Source of the DNA: Desulfosoma sp.
Lineage (GTDB): Bacteria; Desulfobacterota; Syntrophobacteria; Syntrophobacterales; DSM-9756
DNA: 64,000 nt
NCBI GenBank assembly: GCA_037481875.1
Contig: JBBFKY010000006.1
Location: 62,001-126,000 of the forward strand
Reading direction: 5' to 3'
Below the pieces are notes generated by a model, which saw only the letters and a program-made list of their open reading frames with translations, had not been told where the DNA came from and did not search any database. Positions 35,997-42,904 of the stretch are shown in pieces. How positions within the stretch are numbered: position 1 is the first letter of the stretch; every line of letters starts with the position of its first letter. The translations under genes were made by a program, and so were the position numbers.

Positions 35997-36004
35997 GCAC
36001 CCCG

Positions 36005-36865
36005 TCAAGATCGAGCCTTGAACATGGGAAGGCCTAGATCCAAGGCGAGACGCTGACGAATCATGGGATCATCCAGGGACGCAACGCGACCATGATAATC
36101 CTTGGCAAACGGAGTGGCCAACCACCAAATCAGCGCCGCCGGTTCTTCGGGGGGTCGAAGAAGACCCTCTCGTTTGTAGGTCTGAAAACGTTCCACCTCT
36201 GGAAAGCGGTTGGATGGAATTTGACGGATCCTCTCCTGCATGGCGGTGTCCACAATGCCCGGGTACAATAGGTGGATTCGAAGGTCCGGGTTGATTCTGC
36301 GCGTTTCTTCCGCAAGGGTCTTGGCGAAGAGGTCCAATCCGGCTTTGGCGGCGCAATAGGCGCTCCAGCCCCCGACCGCATGGGTGGCGGCCCCACTGGA
36401 AGTGAAAATGAACACGCCTCGACCCGCATCCATCATGGCCGGCAGAAAGGCTCGAACCAAGTGAAAGGCTCCTGTAAGGTTGACAGCGAGGTTTTGAGCC
36501 CATTCCTCGGGGTCCAGGGTCCAGGTGTCCCCCACGGGATCAATGACGCCCGCATTGGCGGCGACAATATGAGGCGGACCCACGAGGGCCATAACTTTTT
36601 CAGCTAGTTCGTGCACGTCTGGCCAGCGCGACACATCACAGGCAAAAGCGTCCGCCTTCCATCCCTGAGCGCGCAGTGCCTCGCAGGCCTCCTGAATCTG
36701 ACTTGGCGTGCGGGCAAGAAGAACGGTTCGTGCACCGACTTGGGCCAATCGAAGCGCTGCAGCCCGTCCAATGCCCCGGCCCGCTCCTGAAAGAACCGCC
36801 ACCTGGCCATCCAGCCGAGCTTCTTGGGGAATTATCATCTCATGCATGGCCGAACTCTTCGTCAT
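36005..36865 (-). CDS. Short-chain dehydrogenase/reductase
   Basis: The 286-residue SDR has the cofactor motif SGAGRGIGRA near residues 25-34, NAG (ANAGVID), the catalytic Ser in TSSGAA and YCAAK (YxxxK). The substrate is not evident. The start is uncertain because ATGs at 36865, 36847 and 36838 are close together and none has a strong ribosome site. It is followed by the rpmH operon promoter and is not tightly linked to it. Confidence 0.85.
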   Translation of the reverse strand: MTKSSAMHEMIIPQEARLDGQVAVLSGAGRGIGRAAALRLAQVGARTVLLARTPSQIQEACEALRAQGWKADAFACDVSRWPDVHELAEKVMALVGPPHIVAANAGVIDPVGDTWTLDPEEWAQNLAVNLTGAFHLVRAFLPAMMDAGRGVFIFTSSGAATHAVGGWSAYCAAKAGLDLFAKTLAEETRRINPDLRIHLLYPGIVDTAMQERIRQIPSNRFPEVERFQTYKREGLLRPPEEPAALIWWLATPFAKDYHGRVASLDDPMIRQRLALDLGLPMFKARS

Positions 36866-37229
36866 GGCACTGAGATCCTTGCATCAGGGTTTTGAATGAC
36901 GCTTGAACTTTCTTCATCGACCATTTCTTGCCGGCTGCTGTGTTGGGGACCTGCCTGGCGGTCGTATCCCCGGCGGAACCAAATGCGGCGGGAGCCTCTT
37001 TGCTGGACTTCGGATGGTTTTTTCGCAGGGGAGGGCCAGGATGGTGGGCCATGACCTGCGGCTGCGAAGGGTTCCTCTCATCGCAGAGGACATTGGCATG
37101 TTCCACGTGGAACATGGGAGGTCCCCATGCGCCTATCCCTTTCCCCGCCTGAAACCTCGTGGTATTTTCCTCTGGAAGAGCCAGGCTGGTCCAATTCCGG
37201 AAACTGTTTTCAAGGAGAAGAACTTGGTC
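36866..37229. other. Gene-poor interval containing parS
   Basis: About 360 bases between the SDR gene and yjbQ. Open frames on both strands here show no recognisable protein pattern. The notable content is the parS palindrome at 37099-37114. Confidence 0.5.
37099..37114. promoter_or_regulatory. parS site (ParB-binding palindrome)
   Basis: TGTTCCACGTGGAACA is a perfect 16-base palindrome matching the bacterial parS consensus TGTTYCACGTGRAACA. It lies about 9 kb from parAB in an apparently non-coding interval. No other perfect match was found by eye in the window. Confidence 0.88.
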
Positions 37230-37649
37230 ATGAAAAGCCATCGTCAAGAGCTCTGGATGCATCTGCCCACCCGAAGAGGGTTTGTGAACATCACATCCGA
37301 CGTGCAAGCCGCCGTTCGTGCAAGCGGTGTTCGCGAAGGCTTGGTCCTTGTCAACGCCATGCATATTACCGCCTCCGTTTTTATCAACGATGACGAACCA
37401 GGCCTGCATCAGGATTACGAGGAGTGGCTGGAGAAACTCGCCCCCCATGAACCCATCAGCCGCTACCGGCATAATCGCACCGGTGAAGACAACGGGGATG
37501 CCCATCTGAAACGCCAGATCATGGGTCGAGAAGTGGTGGTGGCCATCACCGACGGGCGTCTCGATCTCGGACCTTGGGAACAGATCTTTTACGGCGAATT
37601 TGATGGAAGGCGTCGAAAACGCGTGCTTATCAAAATCATCGGGGATTAG
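37230..37649 (+). CDS. yjbQ: YjbQ/UPF0047 family protein
   Basis: The 139-residue protein matches the YjbQ family, sometimes described as having weak thiamine-phosphate synthase activity. The features are [21 protein letters not shown], the [13 protein letters not shown] motif, HRTGED-like [12 protein letters not shown] and the C-terminal [20 protein letters not shown] 37230 has AAGGAG upstream; a longer reading from 36903 would cross the parS interval and is not used. Its true physiological role is uncertain. Confidence 0.9.
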   Translation: MKSHRQELWMHLPTRRGFVNITSDVQAAVRASGVREGLVLVNAMHITASVFINDDEPGLHQDYEEWLEKLAPHEPISRYRHNRTGEDNGDAHLKRQIMGREVVVAITDGRLDLGPWEQIFYGEFDGRRRKRVLIKIIGD

Positions 37650-37656
37650 CTTCCTA

Positions 37657-37683
37657 TCAAAAAAGGCTTCACCCAAAAGCCTT
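37657..37683 (-). terminator. Intrinsic terminator between convergent transcripts
   Basis: Read on the minus strand, AAGGCTT, a 7-base loop and AAGCCTT are followed by TTTT and TGATAGG. It can stop leftward transcription from the JAMM operon. It lies eight bases after the convergent yjbQ stop. Confidence 0.55.
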
Positions 37684-37933
37684 CCTCCAGCCGGAGCGAG
37701 AACCCGACTTCCCGTGGTTTCCTTTGGCTCTCTCCCCTGTTCGAAAATCATTGCTTCTCTGAGAGTGAGAGCGTCACACCTGTATCATGATCGGGCTAGA
37801 GGCCCATAGTCCCAGAAAAAAAGCTTTCGGGCTTCCTAGGGGAAGGCACGTCTCATCCTTGCGGACCTGAATGCCGCTCATTCCCTGGAAGTCAGGGCCG
37901 CTGACCCACAATTTCACCGGGCGGGTCCACGCC

Positions 37934-37990
37934 GTCGGGAAACAGCCACGTTTCTGGGTTGTAGAGCCGAGGTGTCGCCTCGCCCGTGCA
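37934..37990. repeat. Intergenic hairpin repeat, copy B
   Basis: The bases GGGAAACAGCCACGTTTCTGG, then TTGTAGAG and a CCGAGGTGTCGCCTCG hairpin, parallel copy A near 16060-16114 with a few substitutions and small gaps. Both copies lie in intergenic DNA. Confidence 0.5.
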
Positions 37991-38035
37991 AAACAGCATT
38001 CGATGCAACGGTCTCTCCGCTTTTCGCTCCACCTT

Positions 38036-38836
38036 CTAGAGCCGCTCGATCAGCTCGGGAGGATCCGATCCCGGCGGGCGAATTTTTCTCTGAATCTCCT
38101 CCTTTAAGCTTTCCCTTTGCGCCTCGGTGAGCCCTTCACGGGGCTCTTCCACAACAAAAGGCACGTCTCTATCTTCATAAACTGCAATTCCGGTCAAAAT
38201 CCCGCGCCTTTTGGTTAAAAGGCGCGATTGCATCCATCCGGCATCTCCAATGACCAAAGCAAAACAAAAGGACCCGTAAACCGTCTCCAGAAGACGCACC
38301 CTCCCTAGAGGCCCGTCGGTCAGCACCGTCACGCTGCCTTCCTTCATCTGTTCGGGACTCCAGCTGTTTTCTTGAAGGACCGTCAAGCCTTCGATACGGA
38401 TCTCCTTTTTTGCCACCGGACACCGCAACCTTGAAGCCACATATTCCAGGACCGTTCGATGATTCACTTCGTCCACGGGAGAAAAATCATGCACCTGCAG
38501 GTCCCCGTGGGAATGAATCCAACCGTTGATCACCCTCCCCGCCGGAACTTCTTCTTGAAACGCCAACAGATCCGCCGTCTCCAATTGGGTGTACTGGCGA
38601 AGATTGCGGGCGTTTCGAGGAAGCCCGATATCCGTGATGATCTCCGGTCTCCTTTCGTCACCTAAAGTCAACCCGTACCACTCGTAACTTTCCCCGTACA
38701 GTTCTCGAACCATCGAGGAAATAGCGAAGGCTTTGGCATGAGCGAACCCGGTCATGCGCACGCTTGCCGGAAGCTCCCCCAGGGCAACTTCCAGCACACT
38801 GGGCCTCTTGAGATCTGAAAGCTTCTTTAGACGCAT
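38036..38836 (-). CDS. JAMM/MPN-type metalloprotease-like protein
   Basis: The 266-residue protein has a JAB/MPN pattern. An upstream helix (GFAHAKAFAISSMVRELYGES) carries candidate Glu 49 or 52, and the metal motif is H108-S-H110 with S119 and D122 (WIHSHG then FSPVD). The usual spacing is HxH, seven residues, S, two residues, D; here there are eight. Such enzymes remove ubiquitin or ubiquitin-like proteins, or process their C-termini. It lies 16 bases after a ClpX-like gene in a five-gene operon that includes candidate ubiquitin-like and E2-like proteins. GAGGAAGG precedes the ATG. The C-terminal half is unassigned. The substrate is inferred from context only. Confidence 0.7.
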   Translation of the reverse strand: MRLKKLSDLKRPSVLEVALGELPASVRMTGFAHAKAFAISSMVRELYGESYEWYGLTLGDERRPEIITDIGLPRNARNLRQYTQLETADLLAFQEEVPAGRVINGWIHSHGDLQVHDFSPVDEVNHRTVLEYVASRLRCPVAKKEIRIEGLTVLQENSWSPEQMKEGSVTVLTDGPLGRVRLLETVYGSFCFALVIGDAGWMQSRLLTKRRGILTGIAVYEDRDVPFVVEEPREGLTEAQRESLKEEIQRKIRPPGSDPPELIERL

Positions 38837-38852
38837 TCGACAATCACCTTCC

Positions 38853-39956
38853 TCAACCCAAAGCCGCCTTCACCTGCATGGCATTGACTTCGTAGTCGCC
38901 CGTATGGGTCCCCGGCAAGGAAAACATCGGGTCCAAAAGCACGCGATGCAGGATACTTGTCAGTCCACGCGCTCCGACCCCTTCTTGCTCGGCACGCCGC
39001 GCCACTTCCAGAACCGCCTCCTCCGTGAGACGCAGCCGAATTCCCCAAGCTTCAAAGTCCTTCACAAAAGCCTGCAGAGGGCTATCCTCGCTTTTGATCA
39101 GGATATCTTTCAAATTCGACGTGGTCAGCGAATTGTAAACCACCCGGACCGGCAATCGGGCCATGAGCTGCCTTTCCATTCCGTAGCGGACCAAATCATC
39201 CGGCAGAAGAAATTCCCGCCATAGTCCCTTGAGTCCTTGACGTTCCATACGCTGGCGCACGGTGTCTTCCAAACCTTCAAAAGCGCCTCCGGCAATGAAA
39301 AGCACATGTCGTGTGGACAACGTCAGCCTATCCCGTCCCCATTCAATGGTGTTTTCCATCCCTTCGAGAATCTTCAAAAGCCCCTTCTGAACCCCTTTGC
39401 CGGATACGTCTTTGGTCAAGGTTTTTTCGGAAGCGATTTTGTCGATTTCATCCAAATACACCATGCCCGTCTGAGCCGTTAAAGTGTGCCCACCGGCCGA
39501 AACCAAAAGGTCGACTAAAATGTCGGAAGCACTTTGGCCCACATACCCGGTTTCGCTGAACTTCGTTAGATCTTCCACCACAAAAGGGACACCCACCAAC
39601 CGGGAAGCCACTTCACAGGTATAGGTCTTGCCACAGCCGGTCGGACCGACAATCAGAATATTGGCCTTCGGCGTCTTGACCCGCTGCAGGGCCTTTTCCA
39701 CATCTCCTCCAACCTGACCGGCCGCTTCCCGCAATGCCGCTCCAAGCCTTCGGTAATGGTAAGCAATGGCTGTCGCCAGGATCTTTTTTCCTCGTTCCTG
39801 CCCGATGACATAGCGGTCCATTTCCGCTTTCAGCTGCGACGGCGTCTTATCAAAGCCCGTAATGTGCTCCACCGTCTGATAGGTTTTGCGGTCCCGCACA
39901 CCATCCAATTTTTCCTGTATTTTCCACCGGCTTTCAGGGGCTAAAGGTTCCGCCAC
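38853..39956 (-). CDS. ClpX-like AAA+ ATPase without zinc domain
   Basis: The 367-residue AAA+ protein aligns by eye with the ClpX ATPase core: YVIGQERGKKILATAIAYHY, Walker A GPTGCGKT (104-111), SETGYVGQSASDIL, Walker B VYLDEIDKI, VSGKGVQKGLLKILEG and GVGARGLTSILHRVLLD. It lacks the N-terminal zinc-binding domain. The segment that in ClpX carries the IGF loop for ClpP docking reads RMERQGLKGLWREF instead, so ClpP partnership seems unlikely. GTG 39956 is chosen because AAGGAGG sits just upstream; it overlaps the preceding gene by 23 bases. It may unfold substrates for the adjacent JAMM protein (inference). Confidence 0.8.
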   Translation of the reverse strand: MAEPLAPESRWKIQEKLDGVRDRKTYQTVEHITGFDKTPSQLKAEMDRYVIGQERGKKILATAIAYHYRRLGAALREAAGQVGGDVEKALQRVKTPKANILIVGPTGCGKTYTCEVASRLVGVPFVVEDLTKFSETGYVGQSASDILVDLLVSAGGHTLTAQTGMVYLDEIDKIASEKTLTKDVSGKGVQKGLLKILEGMENTIEWGRDRLTLSTRHVLFIAGGAFEGLEDTVRQRMERQGLKGLWREFLLPDDLVRYGMERQLMARLPVRVVYNSLTTSNLKDILIKSEDSPLQAFVKDFEAWGIRLRLTEEAVLEVARRAEQEGVGARGLTSILHRVLLDPMFSLPGTHTGDYEVNAMQVKAALG

Positions 39957-40521
39957 GGAGGTCCTCCTTCCCACGACGCTTTTCGGCATAAAACCGATAA
40001 AGGAATGCAAAACTGTATCGAGAAAGAAGATGCGCCGGCAACTGGGAGTGAAGGGCGAAAAGGGGTCGACTGAGCAAGAGGTCTTCGGGCGATCCCGCCC
40101 ATCGAAGATAAGGACTTTCCAGACGATCCAAAAGATCCTTTACGGCGCTAAAACTCTTCGCATGGGCAAACCCGAAAAGGATAGGGGGCAATTTCTTCTT
40201 TCGAATCTCTCCTCGCGTCAAAACCCGGCACACGATGCCGTCTATAGGTTCTCGATGGAACGCCAAATCCTCGGCGCGCATTCCATAGTGATCCAGAATG
40301 GCCACAACCCGGGTGAAAATGTCCGGCTCAAACTCAGCCTCGCTCTGGTTGCGCGCTCTTCTTTGTCTGAGACGATCCCTGAGTTCCATGCACAACGGCT
40401 CGCACGCGGTTCTTGGCCCGATACCTCGAGCACTTTCGCTTTTTGGCGCATGGGCCGGCGAACTTTGCAGCCCACCTTCTCCCTGTCGCCGGGTACCAAA
40501 AACTTTTCCAATAACGCTCAA
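39934..40521 (-). CDS. Unrecognised protein of the JAMM operon
   Basis: I do not recognise this 195-residue protein. Residues 1-60 look disordered and may not all be translated: the TTG at 40521 has a poor ribosome-site spacing, and an ATG at 40389 is an alternative. The C-terminal part has a helix-strand pattern and the stretch GFAHAKSFSAVKDLLDRL, which parallels GFAHAKAFAISSMVRELYGE in the JAMM protein. It ends LRGGTFSP. It has no signal peptide or membrane helix and is densely packed between its neighbours, so it probably works with them as an adaptor or inactive relative of the protease (inference). Confidence 0.6.
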   Translation of the reverse strand: MSVIGKVFGTRRQGEGGLQSSPAHAPKSESARGIGPRTACEPLCMELRDRLRQRRARNQSEAEFEPDIFTRVVAILDHYGMRAEDLAFHREPIDGIVCRVLTRGEIRKKKLPPILFGFAHAKSFSAVKDLLDRLESPYLRWAGSPEDLLLSRPLFALHSQLPAHLLSRYSFAFLYRFYAEKRRGKEDLRGGTFSP

Positions 40522-40526
40522 CCTTT

Positions 40527-41732
40527 CTACGTCCAGGCGTTGGTCACGGGAATGTTTTTCAGGAGACGGCTTGTATCGTCTGCAGAAATCCTCAGGTCCT
40601 CAAAGTGGACTTCCCGATCGCTTCCAGAAAGCTGGTCCAGGCTGTGATAACCGTTCCTTTTTCTGGCGTCGTAGCCGTAATAGAGAGCGTTGAGGCCATC
40701 TTCGATCGATCGAAAAATGTTTGCGGCGGTCCATGATCGTTCCTGGGGTGCATGTCCGAGACATATTCTCTGCCACGGCTGATGCCGTGCCAAAAGGGGA
40801 TGTTTGTACTTTTCCACCACAACCGGCCAAAGGTCCAGCGGGGAGACCGCCACACGGCAATCGGGAAAAAGGTAGAGCCGATGATAATAGTCCATGAGCG
40901 CGTAACGGCCCGTTCTTTTGTAGACGATCAAGGCTCCATCAAAAGCTCTGTGAAAAAACCCGAATCCATCCACTTCCAACGCACCTCGGGTGAAAACATA
41001 AAGCATGAAAGCCCGCGCCTCTGTCGGCCAATGGCCAAAGTGCTGCATTCTCTCTCGAAGCCGACTTTCCTCCTTCAAGACGGAGTCCCGATACCTTCCG
41101 GTCAAGGCAGCTTCCACGGCTTCTCTGAGTTCTTGCACTGAAACCCTTCGAGGTCCATCCCCATCCCGAGCCTCTTGAAGCCCATCGAAGCCTTTCGCCG
41201 ACACTCCTTTCTTTTCGTGTTCCATCTCCTCGGCCCATCGTCGATACCGAATCGGAAGCGAAACTCTTTTCGCCAACCAAGCCGCCAAAGCCGCGGGCCG
41301 ATCTTTCGCACCCTTGACGCTTCGAGGCACCCGCACAAACCGAGGCAGCACCTGTAAAACAACCATCTCCACGTGTTCCAAGCACGGGTGACGACCCAGC
41401 CACTTCGGCCTTATTCGAAAATCTCGCACACTTTGTTTGCGAATCTTCTGAGCCGTGTGTGGAAAGAGAATTTCGGCATGTTGGATCAGACTGTTCCACG
41501 AGACCGTCTCCACATAGGCCACGCCTTCGTGAAAGACGATTTTTGGTTTCGGTTCCCTCTTTTCGAAAGCCTGGGCCTCTGTATTCCACGGCTCGTGGAC
41601 CCTCAGCTCCGCATGGATCTGGGGATCCAAAGGACACGCAAGGTACAGATGTTCTTGAGAGACAAAAAAATCCTCACCGCCGATTCTTTCGAAAAAACGC
41701 TCACCTTTCCCTTTCACGGAACAGGCTTTCAT
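40527..41732 (-). CDS. Candidate E2-like protein of the JAMM operon
   Basis: The 401-residue protein has no firm family match. The N-terminal 230 residues are unassigned. The C-terminal part has strand-rich sequence ending in VVVEKYKHPLLARHQPWQRICLGH, shown here in pieces: HP at 311-312 and ICLGH with Cys324. An HP followed about ten residues later by IC-L is the layout of the E2 (UBC) active site, and the PRTRC_B/Prok-E2_D proteins have a similar HP and CLG region. This is motif reading, not an alignment. Its ATG overlaps the stop of the ubiquitin-like candidate (ATGA), so the two are coupled. Confidence 0.5.
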   Translation of the reverse strand: MKACSVKGKGERFFERIGGEDFFVSQEHLYLACPLDPQIHAELRVHEPWNTEAQAFEKREPKPKIVFHEGVAYVETVSWNSLIQHAEILFPHTAQKIRKQSVRDFRIRPKWLGRHPCLEHVEMVVLQVLPRFVRVPRSVKGAKDRPAALAAWLAKRVSLPIRYRRWAEEMEHEKKGVSAKGFDGLQEARDGDGPRRVSVQELREAVEAALTGRYRDSVLKEESRLRERMQHFGHWPTEARAFMLYVFTRGALEVDGFGFFHRAFDGALIVYKRTGRYALMDYYHRLYLFPDCRVAVSPLDLWPVVVEKYKHPLLARHQPWQRICLGHAPQERSWTAANIFRSIEDGLNALYYGYDARKRNGYHSLDQLSGSDREVHFEDLRISADDTSRLLKNIPVTNAWT

Positions 41733-42112
41733 GGGATCCTATCCCCCGGGTGCCCTCCTTCTTGAGGTCGAAGCGCCCTTACGGCCACGTAGTAGTATTT
41801 TTCCCCTTCTTCTGTTTCTTCGACTCGCGCCCGTTCCAGAGGATCACCTTCCGCAGGTCGTCCGCCGCACAAAAGCACGCCGTTTTCCATGTGAAACAGA
41901 ATCTCTTCCAGAATTTCCCGTTCTTCCACCGAAAGATCTTCGCGGGAAAGAACCACGTTGATCAGTTCCTGAAGAGTTCGGCCTTCATAGGTTCCGGGTT
42001 CAAAGACTTCCAGGATTCCTTCCGCCGCCTGACCCGGAAGCACCTCGACCACCAAAGGGACCGGCAGTTTTCGAATTTTCTTGTCTTCGTCTTCCATCAC
42101 ATGAAGTTTCAT
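41729..42112 (-). CDS. Candidate ubiquitin-like protein with near-terminal Gly-Gly
   Basis: The 127-residue acidic protein opens the operon. Its order of segments resembles a beta-grasp fold: LVVEVLP, GILEVFEPGTYEGRTLQEL, a helix, then VLLCGGRPAEGDPLE and a strand KYYYVAVRALRPQ. Compare ubiquitin ITLEVEPSDT, LIFAGKQLEDGRTL and LHLVLRLRGG. It ends EGG at 118-120 plus HPGDRIP. A tail after GG would need protease removal before conjugation, and a JAMM gene lies in the same operon. Start ATG 42112 has GGGGTG upstream; a TTG four codons earlier is possible. The similarity is by eye, and the large helical insert (about 55-78) is unlike ubiquitin. Confidence 0.5.
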   Translation of the reverse strand: MKLHVMEDEDKKIRKLPVPLVVEVLPGQAAEGILEVFEPGTYEGRTLQELINVVLSREDLSVEEREILEEILFHMENGVLLCGGRPAEGDPLERARVEETEEGEKYYYVAVRALRPQEGGHPGDRIP

Positions 42113-42144
42113 GACGCACCCCAAAAGTTTCGGGATTTTTCTGG

Positions 42145-42173
42145 TATTTTGACATGGATTTTTGAGAAGTCAA
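42145..42173 (-). promoter_or_regulatory. Candidate promoter of the JAMM/ClpX-like operon
   Basis: On the minus strand TTGACT (42168-42173) and CAAAAT or AAAATA (42145-42151) are 16-17 bases apart, about 35 bases before the first gene. The -10 is weak. Confidence 0.45.
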
Positions 42174-42280
42174 AACACCCAACATCAACGAAACTCCGAT
42201 GCCGGGTTATGGTGCCATCATCAAAGGAAAAAAGGGGAGGAAGCAGACCGAAGTCTCTATGAGAGTGACATGAATTATTG

Positions 42281-42736
42281 TCAATTCCTTTGCTTGGCGA
42301 TGAGCCAGTACGTGATGCCCAGAGCGATAATGACGACGCCCGTGGCCATAAGGTGTTCCGGACCGACTTTACCGAAATCCAGTACGATCACCTTTCGAGC
42401 GATGGCCATCAGGGCGGTGGCGACCACAAGCTTGACGTGAATGACGTCTTCTTTCAAGTAGAGGACGATATTAAGAAAAATTTCAACGGCAATGAGGACC
42501 GCCAAAAAGGCGCCAAAGGTTTCCAAAATGTCTTCGATTTTCAGGATTAAAAACGGAGGTCTCATCACGTGCTGATAAATCACCCATACGACGTCCGCAA
42601 TTCCCCAGAAAATGACCAAGGTCATCAAGACCGACAGGACGCGTATGCCGAAACGAATGGCAATGTTCAGAACACTGACCAGACGGTCTTCACCCGGCTT
42701 AACAAATAAGCCCTCGTACTCTTTGTCCTTGATCAT
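42281..42736 (-). CDS. PsiE-like membrane protein
   Basis: The 151-residue protein has about four hydrophobic helices and the PsiE pattern: ILETFGAFLAVLIAVEIFLNI, a YLKEDVIHVKLVVATALMAIARKVIV stretch and a final helix. PsiE is phosphate-starvation inducible in E. coli, but its function is unknown. AAGGATAGAG precedes ATG 42736. It is separated from the JAMM operon by 168 bases with a promoter candidate, so it is probably a separate unit. Confidence 0.83.
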   Translation of the reverse strand: MIKDKEYEGLFVKPGEDRLVSVLNIAIRFGIRVLSVLMTLVIFWGIADVVWVIYQHVMRPPFLILKIEDILETFGAFLAVLIAVEIFLNIVLYLKEDVIHVKLVVATALMAIARKVIVLDFGKVGPEHLMATGVVIIALGITYWLIAKQRN

Positions 42737-42904
42737 AGGACTCTATCCTTACGAAATATTCTTTGACGTTCAGCCATGGTCCTCGACTTGTGCAAGCTTT
42801 TCGCCAAGCCAAAAGAATCGCTTGGACCATGATCGGCCGCAGAAGGAGACCCCACAACCCACGGCCTTTCTTTTGTCCTCCAGCCATGTTTCGTTGTTAG
42901 ACTT

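Larger units (their letters stand above)
37650..38035. other. Intergenic interval with terminator and dispersed repeat
   Basis: This 386-base gap between convergent yjbQ and the JAMM-protease gene has a terminator at its left end and repeat copy B at its right. No coding frame here is convincing. Confidence 0.5.

Noticed and set aside
36840-37751. Minus-strand open frame of 303 codons across the parS interval and yjbQ
   Set aside because: It is antisense to yjbQ and shows no family features. The YjbQ reading is clearly better.
39934-39960. C-terminal LRGG of the 195-residue protein as a second ubiquitin-like tail
   Set aside because: The bases also serve as the ribosome site and start of the next gene, so the match to ubiquitin LRGG is probably coincidental. 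It is worth keeping only if orthologues keep it.
41459-42262. Plus-strand open frame of 267 codons opposite the E2-like and ubiquitin-like genes
   Set aside because: It is antisense to two coupled genes with ribosome sites, and its composition (many Phe and Arg) is that of a shadow frame.
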